Shown: positions 1 through 5,760 of the stretch, one piece after another
Layout: every line of letters begins with the position of its first letter
How positions within the stretch are numbered: position 1 is the first letter of the stretch
DNA from: Syntrophobacterales bacterium
GTDB lineage: Bacteria > Desulfobacterota > Syntrophia > Syntrophales > UBA6807
DNA: 7,213 bases
Direction: 5' to 3'
NCBI GenBank assembly: GCA_021159265.1
Contig: JAGGSD010000322.1
Location: 1-7,213 of the forward strand
Notes under the pieces: generated by a model
What the model was told of the DNA's origin: nothing
Database searches by the model: none
What the model saw: the letters and a program-made list of their open reading frames with translations, nothing else
Position numbers and translations under genes: made by a program

Positions 1-62
1 TAAAAGTTACTTTCCATTATAATGCCGCTAAACGGCATAATGGAGCTTTTTACGAGTGCATC
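1..62. repeat. Palindromic intergenic repeat, copy A
   Basis: The first 52 bases are identical to 4105-4156, and a diverged relative lies at 3928-3982. The core is a hairpin: ATGCCG and CGGCAT (22-27 and 33-38) around the loop CTAAA, extended by CCATT/AATGG with a three-base bulge. Its last 15 bases (TTTTTACGAGTGCAT and on) recur in reverse complement at 3722-3737. It lies just beyond the ilvD stop codon. It could act as a 3' stabilising hairpin, but no run of T follows the stem in the ilvD direction, so I do not call it a terminator. Confidence 0.75.
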
Positions 63-70
63 TACCATGG

Positions 71-1732
71 TCACCCTTTAAAAATAGCTCCTGTACTTGC
101 TGATGTGACCATTCGGGCATATCTTTCGAGGTAGCCCGTTTTGATGGAAGGCTCCTTAGGTTTAAATGCCTTTTTCCTCCGGGCCAGCTCTTTTTTGTCA
201 ACCTTCAGATCGATTTTTTTATTCGGGATATCAATCACGATGGTATCTCCCTCTTTTACAAGACCGATAGGACCACCTTCAGCCGCTTCCGGTGATATAT
301 GTCCGATAGCTGCCCCTCTCGTGCCACCGCTGAATCGACCGTCTGTTAAGAGAGCCACTGATTTGTCAAGGCCCATTCCTGCGATGGCAGATGTGGGTGA
401 AAGCATTTCCCGCATTCCGGGACCCCCCTTTGGACCTTCGTAGCGGATTACAACGACATCCCCGGGGCGAATCTTACCCCCCAGAATAGCTTCGATAGAA
501 TCTTCTTCAGAATCAAAGACGCGGGCACGACCTTCGTTCACCATCATATCGGGAGATACTGCCGATTGTTTGACCACGCCACCGTCGGGAGCGAGGTTCC
601 CTCTCAGTATGGCTATGCCGCCCTCTTTGCTGTAAGGATCTTCAACAGAGCGTATGACATCGCGGTTTTTGACCTTCACACCTTTTAAGTTGTCGCCCAC
701 CGTCTTTCCTGTAACAGTTAGAGAATCAAGATGAATAACGCCGAGCTTGCTGATTTCCTTTATTACGCTCTGGATTCCACCCGCCTCATCAAGGTCTTCG
801 AGATGGTGAGGACCGGCGGGGCTGAGATAGCAGATATTTGCCGTTTTTTTGCTGATTTTGTTGAACAGTTCAAGATCAAGGGTTATTCCCGCTTCGTTGG
901 CAATAGCGGGAATATGGAGTACCGTATTGGTGGAACAGCCGAGGGCCATATCCACGGCGATGGCATTTTTGAAGGCATCCAGTGTGGCAATGTCTCTCGG
1001 CCGTATGTCCTTTTTTACGAGATTCATGACCTGCATGCCCGCTTTTTTGGCCAGACGCCTGCGTGCGGCATGGATAGAAGGAATTGTCCCGTTCCCCGGC
1101 AAGCCAAGTCCGAGGGCTTCGGTTACACAGTTCATGGAATTTGCCGTAAACATCCCGGAGCATGAACCGGAGCCAGGGCAGGCATAATCTTCTAAACCCT
1201 TCAATGTCTTTTGTGTCATTTTGCCCGATTTTACTTCTCCTACACCTTCAAAGACACTGATCAGATCCACAGCTTTTCCATCGAAGGTACCGGCCAGCAT
1301 GGGGCCTCCACTGACAACAATAGTCGGGATATTTAAGCGAAGAGCCGCCATAAGCATCCCCGGCACTATCTTATCGCAGTTAGTAACCATTAACAGCCCG
1401 TCAAAAGGATGGGCTGTTGCCATGATCTCGATGGAATCAGCGATGAGTTCCCTGCTTGCAAGAGAATATTTCATGCCCGCATGACCCATTGCAATGCCGT
1501 CACATACTCCGATTACAGGGAATGTTACCGGTGTGCCTCCTGCCATCCGGATACCCGCCTTTGCATCTTCCGTGATCACATCGAGGTGGACATGACCGGG
1601 AATAATCTCGTTGGCTGAATTTACCACACCGATCATAGGCCGTGAAAGTTCATCATCCGTATATCCCATAGCCTTATATAGCGATCTGTGAGGCGCTCGT
1701 TCCAGTCCCTTTTTCATCAAGTCACTTCGCAT
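71..1732 (-). CDS. ilvD: Dihydroxy-acid dehydratase
   Basis: A 553-residue IlvD/Edd-family enzyme. It dehydrates 2,3-dihydroxy-isovalerate and 2,3-dihydroxy-3-methylvalerate to the 2-keto acids that become valine and isoleucine (cytosolic, third common step). Visible motifs are MRSDLMKKG at the start, CDGIAMGH with Cys77/Asp78, NCDK with Cys119/Asp120/Lys121, GSCSGM with Cys191, and DGRFSGGTRG with the catalytic Ser at about 468. Cys119 and Cys191 are expected Fe-S ligands. The extra N-terminal Cys of one subgroup is absent (the motif reads NEIIPGHVHL), as in the shorter bacterial type. Length fits the 550-560 residue class, and the gene is complete. The start is supported by GAGGAGG (1738-1744) five bases before ATG. 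It is the last gene of the ilvN-ilvC-ilvD block, 109 bases after ilvC. Confidence 0.97.
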   Translation of the reverse strand: MRSDLMKKGLERAPHRSLYKAMGYTDDELSRPMIGVVNSANEIIPGHVHLDVITEDAKAGIRMAGGTPVTFPVIGVCDGIAMGHAGMKYSLASRELIADSIEIMATAHPFDGLLMVTNCDKIVPGMLMAALRLNIPTIVVSGGPMLAGTFDGKAVDLISVFEGVGEVKSGKMTQKTLKGLEDYACPGSGSCSGMFTANSMNCVTEALGLGLPGNGTIPSIHAARRRLAKKAGMQVMNLVKKDIRPRDIATLDAFKNAIAVDMALGCSTNTVLHIPAIANEAGITLDLELFNKISKKTANICYLSPAGPHHLEDLDEAGGIQSVIKEISKLGVIHLDSLTVTGKTVGDNLKGVKVKNRDVIRSVEDPYSKEGGIAILRGNLAPDGGVVKQSAVSPDMMVNEGRARVFDSEEDSIEAILGGKIRPGDVVVIRYEGPKGGPGMREMLSPTSAIAGMGLDKSVALLTDGRFSGGTRGAAIGHISPEAAEGGPIGLVKEGDTIVIDIPNKKIDLKVDKKELARRKKAFKPKEPSIKTGYLERYARMVTSASTGAIFKG

Positions 1733-1763
1733 TAATGCCTCCTCATTTTGTAAGCGTTAAGGG

Positions 1764-1826
1764 GTCAGCATTCAGTCATCAGCAAGACAAAGAGAAACAG
1801 CGGTTTTGTTTTAGCTGAGAACTGAC
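1764..1826. repeat. Degenerate dyad of GTCAG/CTGAC units between ilvC and ilvD
   Basis: GTCAGCATTCAG (1764-1775) and CTGAGAACTGAC (1815-1826) form imperfect inverted arms (9 of 12 match), with a second weak pairing of CAGCAAGACAAA against TTTTGTTTTAGCTG inside. It resembles degenerate repeats built from variations of GTCAGC seen in many bacterial gaps. It may fold in the ilv transcript; function unknown. Confidence 0.35.
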
Positions 1827-1841
1827 GGCCGATTGCTTTCC

Positions 1842-2894
1842 TTACTTTTTTCTTCGTTCCGGCCTGAGTGAGCGGAGCGCTGCTCCGGCCTGCCACATTT
1901 CCATATTTTTCATATCATCCAGTTCTTTGTTGAGTCTTTCCCTGTAGTCGGGGGAACTGTTTGCATTGAGTACAATCTGTGTTTCTTTACCGGTGGCAAC
2001 GCTTTCATACAGCTCGTCAAAGACGGGCGCCACGGCATCGCGAAATCTACCCTTCCAGTCGAGGGCTCCCCGCTGGGCGGTGGTGCTGCAGTTTGCATAC
2101 ATCCAGTCCATGCCATTTTCTCCGACCAGGCCTATGAGACTCTGGGTCAGCTCTTCCACTGTTTCATTAAAGGCTTCACTGGGACTGTGGCCATTCTTTC
2201 TTAAAACGTTGTACTGGGCCTCCATGACACCGGCAAGACATCCCATGAGAACGCCCCGTTCTCCCGTAAGATCACTGTACACCTCATTCTGAAAAGTAGT
2301 GGGGAATAGGTATCCGGATCCAATGGCAATACCCAGAGCGATTGCCCTTTCCCTGGCTCGCCCCGTATAATCCTGGAAGACGGCCATGCTTGAGTTGATG
2401 CCGCTGCCCGCCAGGAAATTTGTACGGACCGTGCGTCCCGAGCCCTTGGGAGCGACCAGGATGACGTCTATATTATCCGGCGGGATAACACCGGTCAGAT
2501 CTTTATACGTAATGGAAAAACCGTGGGAAAAATAGAGGGCATTTCCTTCCTTTAGATGGGGTTTAATCTTTGGCCACATATCTTTCTGCCCCGCATCCGA
2601 GAGGAGGTACTCGATAACGGTCCCACGTTCGGCTGCCTCTTCTACAGGGAAAAGGGTTTCACCAGGTACGAAACCGTCGGCAACGGCTTTATCCCAGGAA
2701 GCGCCTCCTTTACGCTGCCCGACAATAACTCTGATGCCATTATCTTTCATATTAAGGGCCTGACCCGGACCCTGGACGCCGTATCCGAGGACGGCTACCG
2801 TTTCGTCTTTCAGCGCTTCCCGGGCTTTTTCAAGTGAGAATTCTTCGGAAGTGATAACTTCTTCCATAACACCGCCAATCTCTATCTGTGCCAT
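1842..2894 (-). CDS. ilvC: Ketol-acid reductoisomerase, Bacteroidetes/fungal-like form
   Basis: A 350-residue enzyme that converts acetolactate or acetohydroxybutyrate to the dihydroxy acid with NADPH and Mg (second common step of Ile/Val synthesis). The Rossmann part has GYGVQG at 37-42, and the cofactor loop is QRKGGASW at 60-67. Catalytic and metal residues are in place: His124 in SHGF, Lys150 in APKGSGRTVR, Asp208 and Glu212 in SDLTGERG, Glu244 and Glu248 in NETVEE, and Ser270 in CSTTAQRG. Phrases such as GASW, APKGSGRTVR, NGHSPSEAFNETVEE, CSTTAQRGALDW and the SLRPE tail match the yeast Ilv5/Bacteroidetes type as I remember it, not the roughly 330-residue form usual in proteobacteria. AAGGAGT lies seven bases before ATG. 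It follows ilvN after a 131-base gap. Confidence 0.96.
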   Translation of the reverse strand: MAQIEIGGVMEEVITSEEFSLEKAREALKDETVAVLGYGVQGPGQALNMKDNGIRVIVGQRKGGASWDKAVADGFVPGETLFPVEEAAERGTVIEYLLSDAGQKDMWPKIKPHLKEGNALYFSHGFSITYKDLTGVIPPDNIDVILVAPKGSGRTVRTNFLAGSGINSSMAVFQDYTGRARERAIALGIAIGSGYLFPTTFQNEVYSDLTGERGVLMGCLAGVMEAQYNVLRKNGHSPSEAFNETVEELTQSLIGLVGENGMDWMYANCSTTAQRGALDWKGRFRDAVAPVFDELYESVATGKETQIVLNANSSPDYRERLNKELDDMKNMEMWQAGAALRSLRPERRKK

Positions 2895-2966
2895 ATTCCA
2901 ACTCCTTTATGAAATTATGCCAGAATATCCCTGCTGTGCATGGGGATGAATGGCATCCTTATTATA

Positions 2967-3003
2967 CCCTTTCCCCCGGAGGGAGAAGGAAGGGTGAGGA
3001 GGA
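2967..3003. repeat. Fragment of a CCCTTTCCCCCGG-type intergenic repeat
   Basis: The segment CCCTTTCCCCCGGAGGGAG, followed by AAGGAAGGGTGAGGAGG, is an imperfect pyrimidine/purine palindrome lying between ilvN and ilvC. It has the look of a dispersed G/C-rich intergenic repeat and no coding potential. In the transcript it would form a hairpin about 75 bases before the ilvC start codon. Confidence 0.45.
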
Positions 3004-3025
3004 AATCACTGTTTGTTTTGTGGGC

Positions 3026-3499
3026 TTACAGTGCTACGATTCCTGATCTGCTCATATCTTCTATCCCGAGGGGTTCAAAGTGTTTCAAAATCCTGTCAAT
3101 GTCTTCCTCAGTTCCTGTCACTTCAATGACGCAGTAATCAGACTTTCTGGTGATTATCCTGCACTTGAGGTCCTCTATCACTTTTTCGACTTGGTTTTTA
3201 TTCATTTCTGTGAGTTTAAGACGGATCAGCGCCATTTCCCTTTGACCGAATTTTGTCTCGCGCACATGAGAAACCTGACGCACGTCCACCAGTTTTTTTA
3301 ACTGATTCTGAATTTTTGTAACAGTTGCTGAATTTCCTGACGTGACGATATTGATTTTTGTAATACCGGGGTCCATTGTGACATTTGCAGTGATACTCTC
3401 AATATTAAAGCCCTTTCCACTAAAGATACCGGCTACCCTGGCAAGTACATCAGGTTTGTTGTCCACGATAAGTTTGATAGTGTGTTTTCTTACTTCCAT
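3026..3499 (-). CDS. ilvN: Acetolactate synthase small (regulatory) subunit
   Basis: A 157-residue IlvN/IlvH protein. It binds the catalytic subunit IlvB, raises its activity and gives valine feedback inhibition. Residues about 5-80 form the ACT domain (HTIKLIVDNKPDVLARVAGIF, then GKGFNIESI), and residues about 83-157 form the small-subunit C-terminal domain ending in SRSGIVAL. Length and motifs are normal and the gene looks intact. The start ATG has AAAGGA (3509-3514) at good spacing. No ilvB precedes it in this window, which is unusual: upstream, after only 24 bases, lies a 147-bp palindromic element. Transcription continues into ilvC and ilvD. Confidence 0.95.
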   Translation of the reverse strand: MEVRKHTIKLIVDNKPDVLARVAGIFSGKGFNIESITANVTMDPGITKINIVTSGNSATVTKIQNQLKKLVDVRQVSHVRETKFGQREMALIRLKLTEMNKNQVEKVIEDLKCRIITRKSDYCVIEVTGTEEDIDRILKHFEPLGIEDMSRSGIVAL

Positions 3500-3523
3500 A
3501 TTTGAATTTCCTTTCTCTACATA

Positions 3524-3670
3524 GATGACTCTGTTGATTTAAGGTCTTTTCGCCCAATCTCTGCGTTATGCTCAAAAAATAATCCTCGGAATATTAACTA
3601 TATGCCTGCGGTTATTTTTTTCGCATGCCTTGATCTTGAACGAAAATCCTCATAAATCAACAGAGTCATC
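3524..3670. mobile_element. 147-bp MITE-like palindromic element, copy 1 (complete)
   Basis: The element is bounded by perfect 18-bp inverted termini: GATGACTCTGTTGATTTA (3524-3541) and its reverse complement (3653-3670). The interior is also an imperfect palindrome: ATGCTCAAAAAATAATCCTCGG faces a similar reverse complement, with the centre near AATATTAACTATAT. There is no transposase, and no clear target duplication is visible. The left 88 bases recur at 5359-5446 in the same orientation with one mismatch. It ends 25 bases from the ilvN start codon, so any promoter for ilvN must lie inside it or beyond it. Confidence 0.8.
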
Positions 3671-3756
3671 CATTTCACTCGTTAAAGAATTTTTCTCAAA
3701 AAAAATATGTCGGCAACTTTTGATGCACTCGTAAAAAGTCACAAAAACACTTTTTT

Positions 3757-3825
3757 GTCATTCTGAGCGATAGCGAAGAATCTGATATCATTGAGATTCT
3801 TTGTCGCTCCGCTCCTCAGAATGAC
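3757..3825. repeat. 69-base GTCATTCTGAG palindrome
   Basis: GTCATTCTGAG (3757-3767) and CTCAGAATGAC (3815-3825) are perfect 11-base inverted arms. The inner arms (GCGAAGAATCT against AGATTCTTTGTCGC) extend the fold imperfectly. The motif resembles the widely dispersed GTCATTCTGAGCG intergenic palindrome found in several phyla (from memory). No gene lies within it, and it lacks a T-run on either side, so it is not a standard terminator. Confidence 0.7.
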
Positions 3826-3927
3826 GCGGTGTGGACTTTCAAGGAAGTCATTTTGATAAAAGTGGCTTAACACATTGTTATTATATGACATTACGTGAAT
3901 TGTACCCATTTCAACAGAGGGTCTGAT

Positions 3928-3982
3928 TTCCTTCTCATTACAATGCCGTAAAACGGCATAGCGGAGCTTTCAAGTAACTCGT
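3928..3982. repeat. Palindromic intergenic repeat, copy B (diverged)
   Basis: Same family as copies A (1-62) and C (4104-4156). It shares the stem AATGCCG...CGGCATA and the trailing GGAGCTTT, but has several substitutions, with the loop read as TAAAA in place of CTAAA. It lies in the same orientation as the other two copies. Confidence 0.6.
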
Positions 3983-4035
3983 TTGGGCGAATTTAATATA
4001 ACTTGTTGATTTCACTGGACACTATCCAGATACAC

Positions 4036-4090
4036 GGCCTGTTCGGGGAACAGGCCCTACAATATGTAGGGGCCGATGCCCCCATCGGCC
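4036..4090. repeat. Paired G/C-rich hairpins
   Basis: Two adjacent stem-loops. GGCCTGTTC (4036-4044) pairs with GAACAGGCC (4048-4056) around GGG, and GGCCGATG (4071-4078) pairs with CATCGGCC (4083-4090) around CCCC. Between them GGCCCTAC and GTAGGGGCC give a third, alternative pairing. It resembles the GTAGGGGC...GCCCCTAC class of dispersed intergenic palindromes. No T-run follows. Confidence 0.65.
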
Positions 4091-4103
4091 TTAAACATGC
4101 TTT

Positions 4104-4156
4104 GTAAAAGTTACTTTCCATTATAATGCCGCTAAACGGCATAATGGAGCTTTTTA
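4104..4156. repeat. Palindromic intergenic repeat, copy C
   Basis: Bases 4105-4156 are identical to 1-52. The ends GTAAAA (4104-4109) and TTTTTA form a weak outer pair, and the central hairpin is ATGCCG-CTAAA-CGGCAT. Copies A and C lie in the same orientation on either side of ilvN-ilvC-ilvD, so they could recombine to delete or duplicate that block. Confidence 0.75.
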
Positions 4157-4170
4157 TGAATTCCGCGGAT

Positions 4171-4377
4171 GGTAACCGTTCACAGGTTCATGGTCCAGCG
4201 TTCAGGCAGCATTAAAGACCTGAAGTCCTCGTCAAAAATGTTCATTTTTGCAAATAATTGCCAATTTGGTTCCAGATTTTGTTTCAGGCCTGACGAAGCT
4301 GACGCTTTTCTCGTAAATACGTATCCCAAATGCAGTCCGGGGACAAGAATGGAACCTTGAACCCTTGAACGGTTACC
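4171..4377. mobile_element. 207-bp element with 26-base inverted termini (MITE-like)
   Basis: GGTAACCGTTCA at 4171 and its reverse complement ending at 4377 bound the element. Extending inward, the termini match at 22 of 26 positions (GGTAACCGTTCAnnGGTTCAnGGTnC). Inside are an 8-bp hairpin with a two-base loop (CAAAAATG-TT-CATTTTTG, 4233-4250) and the palindrome TCAGGCCTGA (4284-4293). A 63-codon open frame inside has no recognisable motif and is treated as chance. No target duplication is evident. The element ends 23 bases before the ybaB ribosome binding site. Confidence 0.65.
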
Positions 4378-4414
4378 AAATTAATTATTGATTCCAAACA
4401 GGAGGTATAAAAAA

Positions 4415-4732
4415 TTGGCCAATTTTCAAAAACTTATGAAGCAGGCCCAGCAAATGCAGGAAAAAATGATGCGCGTTCAGGAAGGTCTGGCATCGCGAAC
4501 AGTGGAGGCCACTTCTGGTGGAGGAATGGTAACCGCTGTAGTAAACGGAAAATTTGAACTTGTGTCCTTAAAAATCGAAAAAGAAGTCGTTGACCCAAAA
4601 GATATCGAAATGCTTCAGGATTTGATTGTGGCGGCAGTAAGCGAGGGAATCCGTAAAGCTCAGGAAATGTCGGCGGATGAAATGTCAAAGATTACAGGCG
4701 GACTCAATCTCAATATTCCCGGATTAACGTAG
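4415..4732 (+). CDS. ybaB: YbaB/EbfC family nucleoid-associated DNA-binding protein
   Basis: A 105-residue member of the YbaB/EbfC family, small dimeric proteins that bind DNA and sit near recR in most bacteria. The N-terminal helix is NFQKLMKQAQQMQEKM, followed by the family core (TSGGGMVTAVVNGKFELVSLKI) and the C-terminal GLNLNIPGL. I choose TTG at 4415 because GGAGGT (4401-4406) lies eight bases before it and the protein then starts M-ANFQKLMKQ as in relatives. An earlier in-frame TTG at 4388 would add nine residues with no ribosome site. The stop codon overlaps the recR ribosome site. dnaX, which usually precedes this gene, is not present here. Confidence 0.93.
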   Translation: MANFQKLMKQAQQMQEKMMRVQEGLASRTVEATSGGGMVTAVVNGKFELVSLKIEKEVVDPKDIEMLQDLIVAAVSEGIRKAQEMSADEMSKITGGLNLNIPGLT

Positions 4733-4745
4733 AGGTCTTTCCGAT

Positions 4746-5348
4746 ATGACAACAGGTTACGCGCTTCCGATTCGACGTCTCATTAAAGAGCTGAGCAATT
4801 TCCCCGGAGTTGGAGAAAAAACGGCAACAAGATTGGCGTTATTTATTCTGACCTCTCCTGAAAAAGATGCAGTCAGACTTGCTGAAAGCATTGTTGAAGT
4901 TAAAAGAAAAATTCATTTGTGTCCTGTATGTTTTAATCTGGCAGACCGTGAACTCTGTGATATTTGCAGAGATACTACAAGGAACAAAGAGATTATTTGT
5001 GTCGTTTCTGATCCGGATTCACTGGTGGCTGTGGAAGAGAGCGGGAGTTTCAATGGTACCTACCATGTGCTTCATGGATTGCTTTCACCTATTGACGGAA
5101 TAGGTCCGGATAAACTGAGGCTGCAGGAATTATTAGACAGAATTTCAAAAGACGGGGTGAAAGAGGTTATATTAGCAACTAATCCAAGCGTTCAGGGGGA
5201 ATCAACCGCGTTGCTCATTGCAAAACTCCTGAAAGGGAAAGATGTAAAAATTACGAGAATTGCTCTCGGAGTTCCCGTCGGGGGTGATCTCAGATACACG
5301 GATAAAATGACCATGGCAAAAGCCATTGACTTCCGCCGGAGCGTGTAG
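4746..5348 (+). CDS. recR: Recombination mediator protein RecR
   Basis: A 200-residue RecR, which works with RecO (and RecF) to load RecA at single-strand gaps. Residues 10-31 hold the helix-hairpin-helix (LSNFPGVGEKTATRLA). Cys59, Cys62, Cys71 and Cys74 form the zinc site. Residues about 80-175 form the Toprim domain with HGLLSPIDGIGP and ATNPSVQGESTA, and PVGGDLRYTD lies near the C-terminus. The usual VxDPxD stretch reads VSDPDS, a mild variation. GAGGT (4732-4736) begins in the ybaB stop codon and lies nine bases before ATG, so the two genes are translated as one unit. Length equals the family norm. Confidence 0.97.
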   Translation: MTTGYALPIRRLIKELSNFPGVGEKTATRLALFILTSPEKDAVRLAESIVEVKRKIHLCPVCFNLADRELCDICRDTTRNKEIICVVSDPDSLVAVEESGSFNGTYHVLHGLLSPIDGIGPDKLRLQELLDRISKDGVKEVILATNPSVQGESTALLIAKLLKGKDVKITRIALGVPVGGDLRYTDKMTMAKAIDFRRSV

Positions 5349-5358
5349 AATAATATCC

Positions 5359-5446
5359 ATGACTCTGTTGATTTAAGGTCTTTTCGCTCAATCTCTGCGT
5401 TATGCTCAAAAAATAATCCTCGGAATATTAACTATATGCCTGCGGT
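5359..5446. mobile_element. MITE-like palindromic element, copy 2 (left 88 bases, interrupted)
   Basis: These 88 bases match 3525-3612 with one difference (T at 5388 against C at 3554). The left inverted terminus ATGACTCTGTTGATTTA is present, but after GCCTGCGGT the sequence switches to an unrelated nested palindrome, and the right terminus is absent. It starts ten bases after the recR stop codon. Confidence 0.8.
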
Positions 5447-5504
5447 CTTCGGCGAGCTCGCCGAAGGCTGAGCTCATGCCGAAGTCTCACCGAAGACCAC
5501 AGGC
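5438..5504. repeat. Nested CTTCGG palindrome inserted in element copy 2
   Basis: The perfect 20-base palindrome CTTCGGCGAGCTCGCCGAAG (5447-5466) sits inside a wider hairpin whose arms are CCTGCGGTCTTCGG (5439-5452) and CCGAAGACCACAGG (5490-5503), one mismatch. The break point is exactly where copy 2 departs from copy 1, so this looks like one repeat inserted into, or recombined with, another. Confidence 0.65.
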
Positions 5505-5526
5505 GGCGCCTGCTGCTATTTTTTTT
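5500..5526 (+). terminator. Possible recR terminator
   Basis: CAGGC-GGC-GCCTG (5500-5512) is a short G/C stem, followed after six bases by eight T (5519-5526). Together with the larger hairpin just before it, this could end the ybaB-recR transcript. The gap between stem and T-run is longer than usual, so the call is weak. Confidence 0.35.
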
Positions 5527-5530
5527 ACTC

Positions 5531-5564
5531 TTTGTGCCTCTGTGCCTTTGCCGCTCTGTGCCTG
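5531..5564. repeat. Degenerate TTGTGCCT tandem units
   Basis: TTTGTGCCT (5531-5539), CTGTGCCTT (5540-5548) and CTGTGCCTG (5556-5564) are near-copies of one octamer. This resembles the CTTTGTGCC-type low-complexity intergenic repeat seen in many environmental bacteria. No coding potential was found. Confidence 0.45.
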
Positions 5565-5605
5565 CCTGAGTAGTTACGTTTGCAGTAGAGTTTCAGAATT
5601 ATTTC

Positions 5606-5639
5606 AAAAAAAAACCGTTGTCTGAGTCGGCAACGGTTT
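5606..5639 (-). terminator. Attenuator terminator of an isoleucine leader
   Basis: On the minus strand AAACCGTTG (5639-5631) pairs perfectly with CAACGGTTT (5620-5612) around a ten-base loop. Six further T follow (5611-5606), so the pattern is a classic intrinsic terminator (region 3:4). On the plus strand there is no T-run, so the signal has a direction. It lies 33 bases after the leader-peptide stop codon, the expected position in a leader-peptide attenuator. No mltC terminator was seen closer to that gene, so this hairpin may also stop transcripts from mltC. Confidence 0.85.
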
Positions 5640-5677
5640 CTCCATCTTAATTGACATATAATGATCAGACCATCACC
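5629..5677 (-). promoter_or_regulatory. Antiterminator helix of the isoleucine attenuator
   Basis: RNA region 2, GGUGAUGGU (5677-5669, over the leader stop codon), can pair over nine bases with region 3, ACCGUUGCC (5637-5629), including three G-U pairs. Region 3 is most of the terminator's 5' arm, so the two folds exclude each other. Region 2 can instead pair over nine bases with region 1, AUCAUCACU (5735-5727), which is leader codons 7-9 (Ile-Ile-Thr). A ribosome stalled for Ile-tRNA would cover region 1 and free region 2 to block the terminator. A ribosome at the stop codon would cover region 2 and allow termination. Pairings were found by eye; no energy was calculated. Confidence 0.7.
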
Positions 5678-5753
5678 AAGCCTCCTTATGTAAGGGGGTA
5701 ATTATATTAATTATTATAATAACATTAGTGATGATATTTCTCATATTTTTCAT
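5673..5753 (-). CDS. Isoleucine-rich leader peptide (attenuator)
   Basis: A 26-codon frame ending in TGA. Residues 7-18 read IITNVIIIINII, giving eight Ile and one Val in 26 residues. Three of the Ile codons are ATA, which is rare in many bacteria. GAGGA (5764-5760) lies six bases before ATG, and a promoter lies just upstream. The peptide should have no enzymatic role: its translation senses charged Ile-tRNA (and perhaps Val-tRNA) to set the fold of the following RNA, as known for ilv leaders in enteric bacteria. It points toward ilvN-ilvC-ilvD on the same strand, but ybaB-recR lies in between on the other strand. It is too short for normal gene callers. Confidence 0.85.
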   Translation of the reverse strand: MKNMRNIITNVIIIINIITPLHKEAW

Positions 5754-5760
5754 ATCGGTT

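Larger units (their letters stand above)
3500..4414. other. Repeat-filled gap between divergent ilvN and ybaB
   Basis: This gap of about 900 bases has no convincing gene on either strand and no remnant of ilvB or dnaX that I can recognise. It holds, in order: the 147-bp palindromic element, a 16-base sequence (3722-3737) that is the reverse complement of the tail of repeat copy A, a 69-base palindrome (3757-3825), repeat copies B and C, a pair of G/C-rich hairpins (4036-4090) and a 207-bp inverted-terminus element. The stretch 3826-3927 is AT-rich with no structure I could interpret. It includes a TATAAT box at 3880-3885 on the minus strand, but no matching -35 box. Confidence 0.7.

Noticed and set aside
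1..62. Repeat copy A as the ilvD terminator
   Set aside because: The stem is not followed by a T-run in the ilvD direction, and the same sequence occurs elsewhere away from gene ends.
731..1165. 144-codon plus-strand open frame opposite ilvD
   Set aside because: It lies wholly antisense to well-conserved ilvD sequence, has no ribosome site and no recognisable domain; a shadow frame.
3880..3885. TATAAT on the minus strand as an ilvN promoter
   Set aside because: No acceptable -35 box at 16-18 bases, and it is about 380 bases from ilvN; kept only as a note.
3757..4156. A CRISPR array, suggested by several palindromes in a row
   Set aside because: The units belong to different families, spacing is irregular, and no repeat-spacer periodicity exists.
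4169..4360. 63-codon open frame inside the 207-bp element
   Set aside because: No ribosome site or motif, and its ends lie in the inverted termini; probably chance.
5612..5639. The AAACCGTTG hairpin as a recR terminator on the plus strand
   Set aside because: No T-run follows on the plus strand, while the minus strand has one and an Ile-rich leader in the right place.
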